Source: Paracoccus lutimaris
GTDB taxonomy: Bacteria > Pseudomonadota > Alphaproteobacteria > Rhodobacterales > Rhodobacteraceae
Assembly (NCBI RefSeq): GCF_003337565.1
Contig: NZ_QPJL01000001.1
Coordinates: forward strand, 372,001-436,000
Direction: 5' to 3'
DNA length: 64,000 nucleotides
Below are positions 44,379-55,820 of the stretch, piece by piece. Numbering within the stretch: the first letter of the stretch is position 1; each line of letters starts with the position of its first letter. Position numbers and translations under genes: made by a program. The notes under the pieces were generated by a model, which did no database searches, was not told the DNA's origin, and saw only the letters and a list, made by a program, of their open reading frames with translations.

Positions 44379-45161
44379 ATGCGCAAACTCCGTATCACCG
44401 CACTGGCCTCGACGCTGGCGCTGATCGCCGGCATGGCCTCGGCCGAGGACATCAAGGTCGGCGTCTCGGTCGGCGAACATGCAGAGATCATGGAACAGGT
44501 CGCCGAGGTCGCAAAGACCAAGGGCCTGAACATCGACATCATCGAATTCACCGATTACGTCGTGCCCAATCAGGCGCTGAACGATGGCGACCTGAACGCG
44601 AACAGCTTCCAGCACCAGCCCTATCTGGACAACCAGATCAAGGATCGCGGCTTTGAGCTGGTCTCGATCGCCAAGACCATCACCACCCCGATGGGCGTTT
44701 ATTCCGAAAAGCTGAAATCGCTGGACGAACTGCCCGAAGGCGCCAAGGTCGCGATCCCGAACGACCCGACCAATGGTGGCCGCGCGCTTCTGCTGCTCGC
44801 CGACAAGGGCGTGATCACGCTGGCCGATGGCGTCGGCCTTTCGCCCACGCCGCTCGACGTGACCGCGAACGCCAGGAATGTCGAATTCCTCGAACTCGAC
44901 GCGGCCCAACTGCCCCGCGCGCTGGCCGATGCCGACATCGCGATCATCAACACCAATTACGCGCTGGAAGCCGGCCTGAACCCGGAAAAGGACGCCATCG
45001 CCATCGAGAATGCCGACAGCCCCTATGCCAATATCATCGTCGTGCGCAAAGGCGACGAGGGTGCAGGCTGGGCCAAGACGCTGGTCGAATCCTACAACTC
45101 GCCCGAGGTCAAGAAATACATCGAGGACAAATACACCGGCGCTGTCATCCCCGCCTGGTGA
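44379..45161 (+). CDS. metQ: Methionine-binding protein MetQ
   Basis: 260 residues from the ATG at 44379, which has AAAGGA 6 bp upstream; an ATG at 44364 is less likely. The signal peptide (MRKLRITALASTLALIAGMASA/E) ends in AxA and contains no lipobox cysteine, so the protein is a soluble periplasmic protein and not a lipoprotein as in E. coli. NlpA/MetQ family motifs: FTDYVVPNQALNDGDLNANSFQHQPYLD and AIPNDPTNGGRALLLL. It completes metNIQ. Confidence 0.93.
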   Translation: MRKLRITALASTLALIAGMASAEDIKVGVSVGEHAEIMEQVAEVAKTKGLNIDIIEFTDYVVPNQALNDGDLNANSFQHQPYLDNQIKDRGFELVSIAKTITTPMGVYSEKLKSLDELPEGAKVAIPNDPTNGGRALLLLADKGVITLADGVGLSPTPLDVTANARNVEFLELDAAQLPRALADADIAIINTNYALEAGLNPEKDAIAIENADSPYANIIVVRKGDEGAGWAKTLVESYNSPEVKKYIEDKYTGAVIPAW

Positions 45162-45162
45162 T

Positions 45163-45186
45163 CTTCTTCTTCACTCAAATATCCAT
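45163..45186. repeat. Dispersed intergenic repeat, copy 2
   Basis: CTTCTTCTTCA, two bases, then CAAATATCCAT: the same unit as at 40383-40406. Here it starts two bases after the metQ stop and just before the terminator hairpin. Confidence 0.55.
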
Positions 45187-45204
45187 GCGGCCCTGCCGCA
45201 AGCG

Positions 45205-45231
45205 AACGCCCCGCAAATCCTGCGGGGCGTT
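45205..45231. terminator. Bidirectional terminator between metQ and doxX-like gene
   Basis: Stem AACGCCCCGCA / TGCGGGGCGTT (11 bp), 5-nt loop, T-rich on the plus side (TTTCC). It serves the convergent metNIQ and DoxX genes. Confidence 0.8.
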
Positions 45232-45252
45232 TCCACATCCGGTCAGGCAGCT

Positions 45253-45663
45253 CTAGCGCCGACGCCCCAGCGAATAGGCCCCGTCCCCCAGCAGGGCCAG
45301 CGCCAGCATGGTGATCGCCCAAAGCACCGGATATTCCCAGCCGCCGCCCGGATTGCTGAAGGTAAAGCCGTTGCCGCCATGGCCAAAGACCGCCGCGCCC
45401 AACAAGACGCCAATCATCGCCAGCGAAACATAGCGCGTGGCAATCCCCAGGATCAGCGCCAGACCGCCACCGATTTCCAGCGCGATGGTCAGGTAACCCA
45501 GCGCGCCCGGCAGGCCGATCGACTGGAAATAGCCCGCCGTCCCCGCCGGGGTGAAAACGAACAGCTTGATCAGGCCGTGGACAAGGAAAAACGCCCCGGT
45601 CGCAAGGCGCAGGATGAAGGCGGCAATATCGGCGTTACGCTCGGCATCGGTCAGGAAGGTCAT
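45253..45663 (-). CDS. DoxX family membrane protein
   Basis: 136 residues with four hydrophobic helices: FILRLATGAFFLVHGLIKLF, LGYLTIALEIGGGLALILG, LAMIGVLLGAAVFGHGG and VLWAITMLALALLGDGAYSLG. This is the DoxX/YphA fold; members are linked to redox or membrane stress responses, but function here is unknown. It is divergent from a LysR regulator with an inverted repeat between them. Confidence 0.83.
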   Translation of the reverse strand: MTFLTDAERNADIAAFILRLATGAFFLVHGLIKLFVFTPAGTAGYFQSIGLPGALGYLTIALEIGGGLALILGIATRYVSLAMIGVLLGAAVFGHGGNGFTFSNPGGGWEYPVLWAITMLALALLGDGAYSLGRRR

Positions 45664-45684
45664 CTCGGGTCATCCCCATTGGTT

Positions 45685-45705
45685 TATCTTGATAGAACCA
45701 AGATA
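45685..45705. promoter_or_regulatory. LysR-type operator candidate
   Basis: TATCTTG-N7-CAAGATA, 7-bp perfect arms, containing the T-N11-A core of LysR-type sites. It lies 21 bp before the DoxX start and 66 bp before the lysR start. Confidence 0.65.
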
Positions 45706-45771
45706 GGGCTTTGCCATTGACGCCGGTATGGTGATATTTTTGGAAACATTGTCGCCTATGCGGGGAATATC

Positions 45772-46704
45772 ATGGACAGGATCGACGGACTTCGCGCCTT
45801 TGTGGCGGTGGTGGATGCGGGGTCCTTCACGCGGGCGGGCGAAAGGCTGGGCATCTCGAACAAGCTGGTCAGCAAATATGTCGCGGCGCTTGAGGGCCAG
45901 CAGGGCATCACCCTGTTGAACCGCACCACCCGCGCCCTGTCACTGACACTTGCGGGCGAGCGCTATCTTGCCGCGGCGCGCCGGGTGCTCTCCAGCATCG
46001 AGGAACTGGACGCGCAGGCCCGCGCCGATGAGGGCGCGCTAAGCGGACGCCTGCGCGTCACCGCCCCGGTTTCCTTTGGCGAGATCTTCGTCGCGCCTCT
46101 GACCGTCGATTTTCTGGCCGCCAATCCGGGGATCGAGATCGACCTCAACCTCAGCGACCGCTATGTCGATCTGGCCGGCGAAGGCTTCGACCTTGCGTTG
46201 CGCATCGGCATTCTGGCCGATTCCAGCCTGATCGCCCGCCGCATCGGCCGGACCGAGACCTGGGCGGTCGCCAGCCCCGATTATCTGGCCCGGCGCGGGC
46301 AGCCGCTGCATCCCGACGATCTGCGCGCGCATGACAATATTCGCGACAGCAATGCATCAGCCCCGCATCGCGCCACCTTCGTGATCGAGGGCAAACCCAT
46401 CGGCGTCCCCCTGCCCGGCCGCATCACCGTGAACAATGCGCAGGCCGTGCGGCGGCTGGCCCTGGCGGGCGAAGGCATCGGGTTGATCCCGCGCTTTACC
46501 ATCGCCGAGGATGTCGCCCAAGGCCGGCTCACGCGGCTGCTGACCGGCTTTCCCGGCCCGCAACTGGACATTCAGGCGCTTTACCTGCCGCAGCCCTTTG
46601 TCGCCCCGCGCATCACCGCCTATCTGGATCATCTGCGCCGCAATCTTGGCCCGCGGCTGGAAACTAGCCCCGCGCCGGCGCCAGAACCGCCCCCGGATTC
46701 ATGA
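45772..46704 (+). CDS. LysR family transcriptional regulator
   Basis: 310 residues. N-terminal winged HTH (MDRIDGLRAFVAVVDAGSF, GISNKLVSKYVAALEG, LLNRTTRALSLT) and a periplasmic-binding-like effector domain (GRLRVTAPVSFGEIFVAPLTVDFL, DLALRIGIL, ARRIGRTETWAVASPDYLA). It belongs to the CrgA/AaeR-like subgroup. It probably controls the divergent DoxX gene. The 3' end overlaps the convergent FAD oxidase gene by 41 bp. Confidence 0.88.
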   Translation: MDRIDGLRAFVAVVDAGSFTRAGERLGISNKLVSKYVAALEGQQGITLLNRTTRALSLTLAGERYLAAARRVLSSIEELDAQARADEGALSGRLRVTAPVSFGEIFVAPLTVDFLAANPGIEIDLNLSDRYVDLAGEGFDLALRIGILADSSLIARRIGRTETWAVASPDYLARRGQPLHPDDLRAHDNIRDSNASAPHRATFVIEGKPIGVPLPGRITVNNAQAVRRLALAGEGIGLIPRFTIAEDVAQGRLTRLLTGFPGPQLDIQALYLPQPFVAPRITAYLDHLRRNLGPRLETSPAPAPEPPPDS

Positions 46705-48082
46705 TCCCCAAGGGGTCCAGCGTGGCCTTGATCGCGCGCATGGCCGCCAGCCGCGCGGGATCGGCCCAGCGTTCCAGATCGCCCAGCTTCAACCGGCCGA
46801 CGCCATGCTCGGCCGAGAACGAACCGCCTCGCGCCATCACCATCTCATGGATCATCTCCGACAGCGCCTTGCGCTCGGCGTCGTAATCCGCGCGGTTGCG
46901 GCCCGGCGCCGGGAACAGGTTGTAATGCAGATTGCCGTCGCCCAGATGGCCAAAGCAGTTGAGCCGCGCATCCGTCCGCGCCGTGATCGCCGCCCCCGCC
47001 GCCTGAATGAAGCCCGGAATTTCCGACAGGGGCAGGCTGATATCATGGCTGGCAATGGCGCCGATGCGGCGGTTGGCCTCGGGGATATGTTCGCGCAGAT
47101 GCCAGAAATCGGCGGCCTGCTGGCCGGACTGGGCGATGACGCCGTCAAGGACAAGGCCGCGTGCCATCGCCTCGGTCAAAAACCCCTCAAGCGCCTGATC
47201 GGCGGGCAGGCCCTCGGGCAGGCCGACCTCGATCAGCACCGACCACGGCACGCCCGGCAAGGGCTGGCGGATCTCGGGCAGGGTCTCGGTCAGAAAGGCC
47301 AGCCCCTGCCCGCTGATCAGCTCGAATGCGGTGACGCCGCCGGCCATGTGCCGCTCGGCCAGAGCAAGCAGGGTCAGCGCGGCAGCGGGATCGGGCACCT
47401 GCAGCATGGCGACGCCGGTCTGGGGCGGCGGCACCACAAGGCGCAGGCTGGCGGCGGTGACGATCCCCAGCGAGCCCTCGGCCCCGATCAGAAGATCGCG
47501 GATGTCATAGCCCGTATTGTCCTTGCGCAGCCGTTTCAGGTCATGGACCACGCGCCCGTCAGGCAGCACCGCCTCGATCCCCAGACAAAGCGCGCGGGCG
47601 GTGCCATAGCGCAGCGCGGTGACGCCGCCCGCATTGGTCGAAAGACAGCCCCCGATCATCGCCGTGCCCTGACTGGCCAGAGACAGCGGGAACAGCCGCC
47701 CCCGCGCCTCGGCCGCGTCGCGCACGGCCTGCAGGGTCATCCCCGCCTCGGCGATCAGGACGTTTTCCTCGGGCCAGATGCCGCGCAGGGCGGTCATCCG
47801 TTCCATGGACAGGATCAGCGGCGCCGGGCCGCCGGGTGGGATATCGGGCAGAACCTGCCCCAGCACCAGCCCGGTGCCGCCGCCGCGCGGCACGATACCG
47901 ACGCGGGCCTCGGCGCAGGCGCGGACGACGGCCGCGACCTCATCGACATTGCGGGGCGCGGCGACCAGCCCGGCGCGGCCCTGAACGCGGCGGCGGGGTT
48001 CCTCCAGATAGGCGGGGGTCAGCGGGCGCAACACGCCCTCGGGCAAGCGCGCGACCAGTGTCTCATCTGCGGGGTTCAGCAT
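46664..48082 (-). CDS. FAD-binding oxidase/dehydrogenase, GlcD / D-lactate dehydrogenase type
   Basis: 472 residues from the ATG at 48082 (AAAGGG 8 bp upstream). FAD-binding PCMH domain (about 35-215; GIVPRGGGTGLVLGQ, SLASQGTAMIGGCLSTNAGG, LLIGAEGSLGIVTAA) and FAD-oxidase C-terminal domain with NCFGHLGDGNLHYN and AEHGVGRLK. It oxidises a 2-hydroxy acid (glycolate, D-lactate or D-2-hydroxyglutarate); which one is not determinable here. It follows the GNAT gene after 13 bp. Confidence 0.87.
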   Translation of the reverse strand: MLNPADETLVARLPEGVLRPLTPAYLEEPRRRVQGRAGLVAAPRNVDEVAAVVRACAEARVGIVPRGGGTGLVLGQVLPDIPPGGPAPLILSMERMTALRGIWPEENVLIAEAGMTLQAVRDAAEARGRLFPLSLASQGTAMIGGCLSTNAGGVTALRYGTARALCLGIEAVLPDGRVVHDLKRLRKDNTGYDIRDLLIGAEGSLGIVTAASLRLVVPPPQTGVAMLQVPDPAAALTLLALAERHMAGGVTAFELISGQGLAFLTETLPEIRQPLPGVPWSVLIEVGLPEGLPADQALEGFLTEAMARGLVLDGVIAQSGQQAADFWHLREHIPEANRRIGAIASHDISLPLSEIPGFIQAAGAAITARTDARLNCFGHLGDGNLHYNLFPAPGRNRADYDAERKALSEMIHEMVMARGGSFSAEHGVGRLKLGDLERWADPARLAAMRAIKATLDPLGIMNPGAVLAPARG

Positions 48083-48095
48083 CAGACAGGCCCTT

Positions 48096-48677
48096 TCAAC
48101 GCACCTCGGTCTTGCCGCGCCGGTCATGGCGCAGGTTCGAATAAAGCACATGGTTGCGCCAGCGGCCATTGATCTGAAGATAGCTTTGCGCCACGCCCTC
48201 GTATTTGAAACCCGAGCGTTCCAGAACCCCGCGCGAGGCGGTGTTTTCGGGCAGGCAGGCGGCCTCGATCCGGCTCAGGTCCAGCTGGGTGAAGGCGTGA
48301 TGGGTCAGCGCGCCGATGGCCTCGCGCATATAGCCCTGCCGGGCAAAGCGCTGGCCGATCCAATAGCCGATGGTCGCCGATTGCGCCGGGCCACGGCGGA
48401 TATTGTCCAGCGTGATCGCCCCCAGAAGCTCGCCATCGCGGCGGATCAGGAACAAAGGCAGCGCGGTGCCGTTGCGGCTGGCGCGCTGCGCCCAATAGAC
48501 GCGGTTGGTAAAGCTTTTGCGCGACAGATGGTCGGCGGCCCAGACCGGTTCCCACGGGGTCAGAAAGGCGCGGCTGTCGACGCGCAATTCAACCCATGGG
48601 GCGAAATCGGTATGGATCGGCAGGCGCAGGACCATCCGCTCGGTATCGAGTCGCAGCGGACGGCGGCGGCCGAACAT
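48096..48677 (-). CDS. GNAT family N-acetyltransferase (RimJ-like)
   Basis: 193 residues with a GNAT domain of the RimJ/RimL group: LRLPIHTDFAPWVELR, LGAITLDNIRRGPAQSATIGYWIG, the acetyl-CoA loop ARQGYMREAIGAL and RIEAACLPENTASRGVLERSGF. Likely acetylates a protein N-terminus or a small metabolite. The start overlaps the stop of the M16 peptidase gene (TGATG). Confidence 0.87.
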   Translation of the reverse strand: MFGRRRPLRLDTERMVLRLPIHTDFAPWVELRVDSRAFLTPWEPVWAADHLSRKSFTNRVYWAQRASRNGTALPLFLIRRDGELLGAITLDNIRRGPAQSATIGYWIGQRFARQGYMREAIGALTHHAFTQLDLSRIEAACLPENTASRGVLERSGFKYEGVAQSYLQINGRWRNHVLYSNLRHDRRGKTEVR

Positions 48678-49942
48678 CAGGCGGCAAGCCTTTCTGCCAG
48701 CCGCGCCCGCGACGGCGCGGACTTGACTGGCCCATAAAGCGCCAGCGCCGGACGGGCGTTCCGGATCAGCGCCTCGGCATGGGCACGCACATCGGCGACG
48801 GTCACGGCGTCGATACGCTCGGCCACCTCGGCGGGATCGGCGACGCGGCCCCAGATCGCCAGCGAGCGTGCCATGCGCTCGGCCTGCCCGGTCGGGCTTT
48901 CCAGCCCCATCAGCAGCCCGGCTTTCAACTGGGCGCGGGCGCGGGCGATCTCGGTCTCGGTCATGTCCTCAGCGGCGCGCTTCAGCTCGTCCACGGTCAG
49001 ATTGGCCAGATCGGCGATCTGGTCGCCCGAGGTGCCGGCATAGATCGTCACCATGCCGGTATCGTCATGAAAGCCCGATTGCGCAAAGATCGAATAGCAC
49101 AGGCCCCGTTCCTCGCGGATTTTCTGAAACAGGCGCGAGGACATGCCGCCCCCCAGGGCCGAGGTCCAGATCTGCGCGGCATAGAAATCCGGCGCCATGT
49201 AGCCCGGCCCCTCGAAGGCCAGCGCGAAATGCGCCTGTTCCAGCTTCTTGACGCGGCGGGTTTCGGCGCCCTGCCAGCGGGCCGGCTCGCGCGCGGTAAG
49301 GGCGCGCGGGGCGAGATGGGAAAAGATCGCCTCGACCTGACGCAGGATGCTGTCATGATCGACCGCGCCCGAGGCGGCGACGATCATCCGCTCGGGGCCG
49401 TAATGTTCGGCGGTGAAACCCGACAGATCCTCGCGGGTGAAATGGCTCACGCGCTCGGCCGGGCCAAGGATGGTGCGGCCGATGGGCTGGTCGGGATAGG
49501 CGGCCTCTTGCAGCCAGTCGAAGATCACGTCGTCGGGCGTATCCAGCGACTGCCCGATTTCCTGCAGGATCACGCCGCGCTCGACCTCGATCTCGCGCTC
49601 GTCAAAGATCGGGTTCAGCACGATGTCCGAGATCACGTCCAGCGCCATCGAGACATCGCCCGCCAGCACCCGGACGTAATAGCTGGTCACGTCGCGCGAG
49701 GTATAGGCGTTGATATAGCCGCCGACATTCTCGATCGCCTCGGCGATCTGCAAGGCGCTGCGCGTGGGCGTGCCCTTGAAGGCCATATGCTCAAGGAAAT
49801 GGGCGATGCCGTTCTGGTCGGCGCGCTCATCGCGGCCGCCGGCGCTGACCCAGATGCCGATGGCGGCGGAATGCAGGCCGGGCATGTCGCGGGTGACGAC
49901 GCGCAGGCCATTGGGCAGGGTGCTGATGCGGATCTGGTTCAA
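48677..49942 (-). CDS. M16 family zinc peptidase
   Basis: 421-residue pitrilysin-family peptidase like mitochondrial processing peptidase beta. The inverted zinc motif HFLEH is at residues 48-52, with a downstream Glu region (EIEVERGVILQEI). Start ISTLPNGLRVVTRDMPG is typical. Substrate is unknown. It overlaps thrC by 4 bp; the thrC-M16-GNAT order is widespread in Rhodobacterales to my knowledge. Confidence 0.9.
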   Translation of the reverse strand: MNQIRISTLPNGLRVVTRDMPGLHSAAIGIWVSAGGRDERADQNGIAHFLEHMAFKGTPTRSALQIAEAIENVGGYINAYTSRDVTSYYVRVLAGDVSMALDVISDIVLNPIFDEREIEVERGVILQEIGQSLDTPDDVIFDWLQEAAYPDQPIGRTILGPAERVSHFTREDLSGFTAEHYGPERMIVAASGAVDHDSILRQVEAIFSHLAPRALTAREPARWQGAETRRVKKLEQAHFALAFEGPGYMAPDFYAAQIWTSALGGGMSSRLFQKIREERGLCYSIFAQSGFHDDTGMVTIYAGTSGDQIADLANLTVDELKRAAEDMTETEIARARAQLKAGLLMGLESPTGQAERMARSLAIWGRVADPAEVAERIDAVTVADVRAHAEALIRNARPALALYGPVKSAPSRARLAERLAA

Positions 49943-51327
49943 GCTGTTCTCCGTGCAAGAATCAGCGATTTAATGCTCTCTGCATCGTTTGCAACCCGGG
50001 TGATGCGCTCGTCGCGCTCAAACAGATCGGCCATATGCGGCGGCAACGGCGGGCGGATGCCGACAGCGCCCTCAACCGCATCGGGAAACTTGGCCGGATG
50101 CGCGGTCGAAAGCGAGATCATCGGCACGCCCGGACGAAGATGTTCGCGCGCGACCTTTACCGCGACGGCGGTATGGGGGCAGATCACCTGCCCGGTTTCC
50201 GCGCGGATGGTGGCGATCATGGCCGTGGTTTCCTCCTCAGAAGCGCGGCCCGAGACATAGATCTCGCGCAGCTGTTCCAGCGCGCCCTGGCTGATCGGGA
50301 AGCCGCCGGATTTCAGCTCGTCCATCAGCGCAGAGATGGCGGCGCCGTCGCGCCCGTAGGCCAGCCACAAGGCGCGCTCGAAATTCGAACTGACCTGAAT
50401 GTCCATCGACGGGCTGATCGAGGGGCGCGCCGTGCCGGTGCGGTATTCGCCGGTCGTCAGCGCGCGGTGCAGGATGTCGTTCTGGTTGGTGGCGATGACC
50501 AGCTGGCCGATGGGCAGGCCCATCGCCTTGGCGAAATACCCGGCAAGGATGTCGCCGAAATTGCCGGTGGGGACGGTGAAGTCGATCACACGCCCCGGCG
50601 CGCCAAGGCTGACGGCGGCGGTGAAGTAATAGACGATCTGCGCCATCACCCGCGCCCAGTTGATCGAATTGACGCCCGCAAGCCCCACCCCGTCGCGGAA
50701 ATCATGGTCGTTGAACAGATCCTTGAGCCGCGCCTGACAGTCGTCAAAGGTGCCGTCGACGGCCAGCGCGTGGACATTGGCATCAGCCGGCGTCGACATC
50801 TGCCGGCGCTGGACATCGCTGACCCGGCCATGCGGATACATGATGAAGACATCCACATTCGTCAGGCCCCGGAACGCCTCGATCGCGGCCGAGCCGGTAT
50901 CGCCCGAGGTTGCGCCCAGAATCGTCACCCGGTCGCCCGAGCGCGCCAGCGCAAGCTGGAACAGCTGGCCGATCAACTGCATGGCAAAATCCTTGAAGGC
51001 CAGCGTCGGCCCGTGGAACAGCTCAAGCAGGTGATGGCCGGGGGCAAGCTCGATCAGCGGGGCGCGCGACACATGGTCAAAGCCCGCATAGGCGCGAGCG
51101 ATGGCGCCTTTCAGTTCATCCTGCGTGAAGCTGTCGCCGACAAAGGGCGTCAGCACGCGCAGTGCAACCTCTTCATAGGGCAGTCCGGCCAATGCGGCGA
51201 TCTGATCCGGGGTCAGGGTCGGAATGGTCTCGGGCAGGTACAACCCGCCATCGCGCGCCAGTCCCGTCATCATGGCCTGTTCGAAGTTCAGGACCGGAGC
51301 CCGCCCCCGGGTCGAAACGTAACGCAT
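49939..51327 (-). CDS. thrC: Threonine synthase
   Basis: 462-residue fold-type II PLP enzyme. The start MRYVSTRGRAPVLNFEQAMMTGLARDGGLYLP and the PLP lysine in HGPTLAFKDFAMQ define the ThrC class; ILGATSGDTGSAAIEAF binds the cofactor phosphate. It converts phosphohomoserine to threonine. It starts 10 bp after surf1, so respiratory assembly and amino acid genes share a transcript. Confidence 0.95.
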   Translation of the reverse strand: MRYVSTRGRAPVLNFEQAMMTGLARDGGLYLPETIPTLTPDQIAALAGLPYEEVALRVLTPFVGDSFTQDELKGAIARAYAGFDHVSRAPLIELAPGHHLLELFHGPTLAFKDFAMQLIGQLFQLALARSGDRVTILGATSGDTGSAAIEAFRGLTNVDVFIMYPHGRVSDVQRRQMSTPADANVHALAVDGTFDDCQARLKDLFNDHDFRDGVGLAGVNSINWARVMAQIVYYFTAAVSLGAPGRVIDFTVPTGNFGDILAGYFAKAMGLPIGQLVIATNQNDILHRALTTGEYRTGTARPSISPSMDIQVSSNFERALWLAYGRDGAAISALMDELKSGGFPISQGALEQLREIYVSGRASEEETTAMIATIRAETGQVICPHTAVAVKVAREHLRPGVPMISLSTAHPAKFPDAVEGAVGIRPPLPPHMADLFERDERITRVANDAESIKSLILARRTA

Positions 51328-51337
51328 CGCGTCCCCC

Positions 51338-52009
51338 TTAGAATTGACGTTGCCTGATACGCCAGATCAGCGCCACTGTCATCCCTGCCCAGGCAACTGC
51401 GATCATGAACCATTGCGCCGCATAGCTGAGGTGATTGTTCGGAATGCCTTCGACCGCGACCGGCATGGGCGCAACCCCTTGCAGATCGCCCCGCGCCTCG
51501 GCGACGACGACCAGAACCGGCTCGGTTCCCAGCGCCTTGGCCATGGCGGGAACGTCGCGGGCGAACCAGATGTTCTCGGTCAGGTTCGGCTCGGGCGTGG
51601 CGCTGCCTTTTTCATTTGGCCAGTGCAGGTTGCCTGCGACCTCAAGCCGGGTTGCGGGGCGCGGATCGCGCTTGTGGTCCTGATCGACGAAACCGCGGTC
51701 CAGCAGGATGCGCCGCCCGTCATCGGTGACAAAGCCCGAGACGACCTGATAGCCGCCGCCCTGCTCGCGGGTGCCCGACAGAACGTCGATCTCCTGCCCC
51801 GTGGTCTGGCCGCTGACCAGAACCGGCAGGTATTTCATCGACGGGTCAAGGTTTGCGGGCAGGGCCACCGGCGCGCCGCCGATCCGGCTCTGGATCTGGG
51901 CGATCATGTCCTCTTTCCAGTCCATGCGGCGCAATTGCCACAAGCCCAGCGACACAAGGATGGCGCAGCCAAGGATGCCGATGATCAGCGGAAAGAGATA
52001 GCGGCGCAT
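51338..52009 (-). CDS. SURF1 family cytochrome oxidase assembly protein
   Basis: 223 residues from the ATG at 52009. SURF1/Shy1 topology: one N-terminal helix (YLFPLIIGILGCAILVSLGLWQL), a periplasmic domain with LPVLVSGQT, GFVTDDGRRILLDRGFVD, and a C-terminal helix (YAAQWFMIAVAWAGMTVALIW). It assists heme a insertion into subunit I. GGAGG precedes the start. A terminator hairpin separates it from ctaE. Confidence 0.9.
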   Translation of the reverse strand: MRRYLFPLIIGILGCAILVSLGLWQLRRMDWKEDMIAQIQSRIGGAPVALPANLDPSMKYLPVLVSGQTTGQEIDVLSGTREQGGGYQVVSGFVTDDGRRILLDRGFVDQDHKRDPRPATRLEVAGNLHWPNEKGSATPEPNLTENIWFARDVPAMAKALGTEPVLVVVAEARGDLQGVAPMPVAVEGIPNNHLSYAAQWFMIAVAWAGMTVALIWRIRQRQF

Positions 52010-52024
52010 GGCCTGCCTCCATAG

Positions 52025-52055
52025 AAAACGGCGCGGGAGCCCTGCCCCCGCGCCG
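52025..52055 (-). terminator. Terminator between ctaE and surf1
   Basis: On the minus strand CGGCGCGGG / CCCGCGCCG (9 bp, 9-nt loop) followed by TTTTC, 20 bp after the ctaE stop. It probably reduces read-through from the abundant oxidase transcript into surf1-thrC. Confidence 0.75.
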
Positions 52056-52074
52056 GTCGGAATGTCGGTGGGGA

Positions 52075-53520
<1,446 letters not shown>

Positions 53521-53524
<4 letters not shown>

Positions 53525-53826
53525 TGCCCGCCCTCCACCGCCGCGCCCTCTGCGGTCGCGGCGGCGGGGGCCGTCACCGTGCCATCGACCAGCGCGCCGG
53601 GCGTGCCGGGGGCCGCCACGGGCGCGGCGTCGCGCGCGGGCGCATTCGGGTCCTGCGGCAGGACCGAGGCGCGGGGCCGGTGGTCATAGCCCTCCATCAT
53701 GTCGCCCTGGGTGATCTTGACCACGGAAAGGCCAAAGACCAGCGCGACAAAGGCCAAGAGCACCGCCAGAAGCCCAAGATTGCGGCTGCGGCGGCGCTGA
53801 TGCAGTTCATGCTCGACCTGCTGCAT
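53521..53826 (-). CDS. Small single-pass membrane protein of the cta operon (CoxF-like)
   Basis: 101 residues from the ATG at 53826, which has GGGAGG 7 bp upstream; the ATG at 53832 would touch that site. A basic N-terminus (HQRRRSRN) precedes one helix ([20 protein letters not shown]), then [15 protein letters not shown] and a Pro/Ala-rich periplasmic tail. The position between ctaB and ctaG is the same as for the small CoxF-type gene of other Rhodobacterales. Probably an assembly factor; function not established. Confidence 0.75.
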
Positions 53827-54758
53827 CACCATCCTCCCATCCAGTGCTGCACCAGCAGCGCCAGGAAATGCAGGAAAGTGTAATAGAGCGACAGGCGGAA
53901 ATAACGTTTCTCGACCTTGTAGCCATCGGCCTGCGCCGCGTCTTCCGAGCGGTTCAGGATGCGCCAGCCGCCGGCGATGAACAGCGCGTTCAGCACCACC
54001 GAGACGGCCAGATACAGCGGCCCGCCGACCGAGGTGAAGCCCAGCCAGATCGCGAAGGGCGCCAGCACCAGCGTATAGGCAAAGATGTGGCGGCGCGCGA
54101 CCTTGCGGCCATGGGTCACCGTCAGCATCGGCACGCCGGCCTTGGAGTAGTCATCCTTCATGAACAGCGCCAGCGCCCAGAAATGCGGCGGCGTCCAGAA
54201 GAAGATCAGCGCGAACATCAACAGCGATTCAAGGCTGATGCCGCCAGTGGCGCAGGCCCAGCCGATCATGGGCGGGAAGGCCCCCGCCGCGCCGCCGATG
54301 ACGATGTTCTGCGGGGTCGAGCGTTTCAGCCAGACCGTATAGACCACGGCATAAAAGAAGATGGTAAAGGCCAGAAAGCCTGCCGCGAACCAGTTCGCCG
54401 CCAGCCCCAGCATCATCACCGACAGGCCCGACAGCGCCAGCCCCACCCCCAGCGCCTCGGTAGCCGGGACGCGGCCTGCGGGCACGGGACGGTTGGCGGT
54501 GCGCTTCATCACCGCGTCGATATCGGCGTCATACCACATGTTCAGCGCGCCCGAGGCACCGCCGCCAAGGGCGATGAACAGCACGCAGCAGAACGCGACA
54601 AAGGGATTCATCGCCACGGGCGCGATCCACAGCCCGACAAAGGCCGTGAACACCACCAGCGACATGACGCGCGGTTTCAGCAGTGCGACATAATCGCCAA
54701 AGCCCGCCTCGAACCCGTGGTCCGGGGCGGTGCTTTCATATGCATTGGTATCGGCCAC
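53826..54758 (-). CDS. ctaB: Heme O synthase (protoheme IX farnesyltransferase)
   Basis: 310-residue UbiA-family prenyltransferase with about nine helices. The Asp-rich active site [19 protein letters not shown] is at about residues 72-90; the second conserved region [11 protein letters not shown] is present. It adds a farnesyl group to heme b to give heme O, the precursor of heme A. It lies between ctaC (10 bp) and the CoxF-like gene (1-bp overlap). Confidence 0.95.
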   Translation of the reverse strand: MADTNAYESTAPDHGFEAGFGDYVALLKPRVMSLVVFTAFVGLWIAPVAMNPFVAFCCVLFIALGGGASGALNMWYDADIDAVMKRTANRPVPAGRVPATEALGVGLALSGLSVMMLGLAANWFAAGFLAFTIFFYAVVYTVWLKRSTPQNIVIGGAAGAFPPMIGWACATGGISLESLLMFALIFFWTPPHFWALALFMKDDYSKAGVPMLTVTHGRKVARRHIFAYTLVLAPFAIWLGFTSVGGPLYLAVSVVLNALFIAGGWRILNRSEDAAQADGYKVEKRYFRLSLYYTFLHFLALLVQHWMGGW

Positions 54759-54767
54759 GGTCAGCCC

Positions 54768-55682
<915 letters not shown>

Positions 55683-55820
55683 TTACACCGGCGGGTTGTG
55701 GTTCCCGTGCGGTATCGGTCCTGCACCAGAACCATATCTTGTTCGTCCGGGCAAGCCTATAGCTATCGACTTTCGAGCAAAAAAGCCCTAGGCGGGCCTC
55801 TCACGCAAGGACAGGTCCGC

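Noticed and set aside
55779-55797. Minus-strand terminator-like GCCC / GGGC stem with T6 between tldD and ctaC
   Set aside because: The stem is only 4 bp and there is no minus-strand gene ending there.
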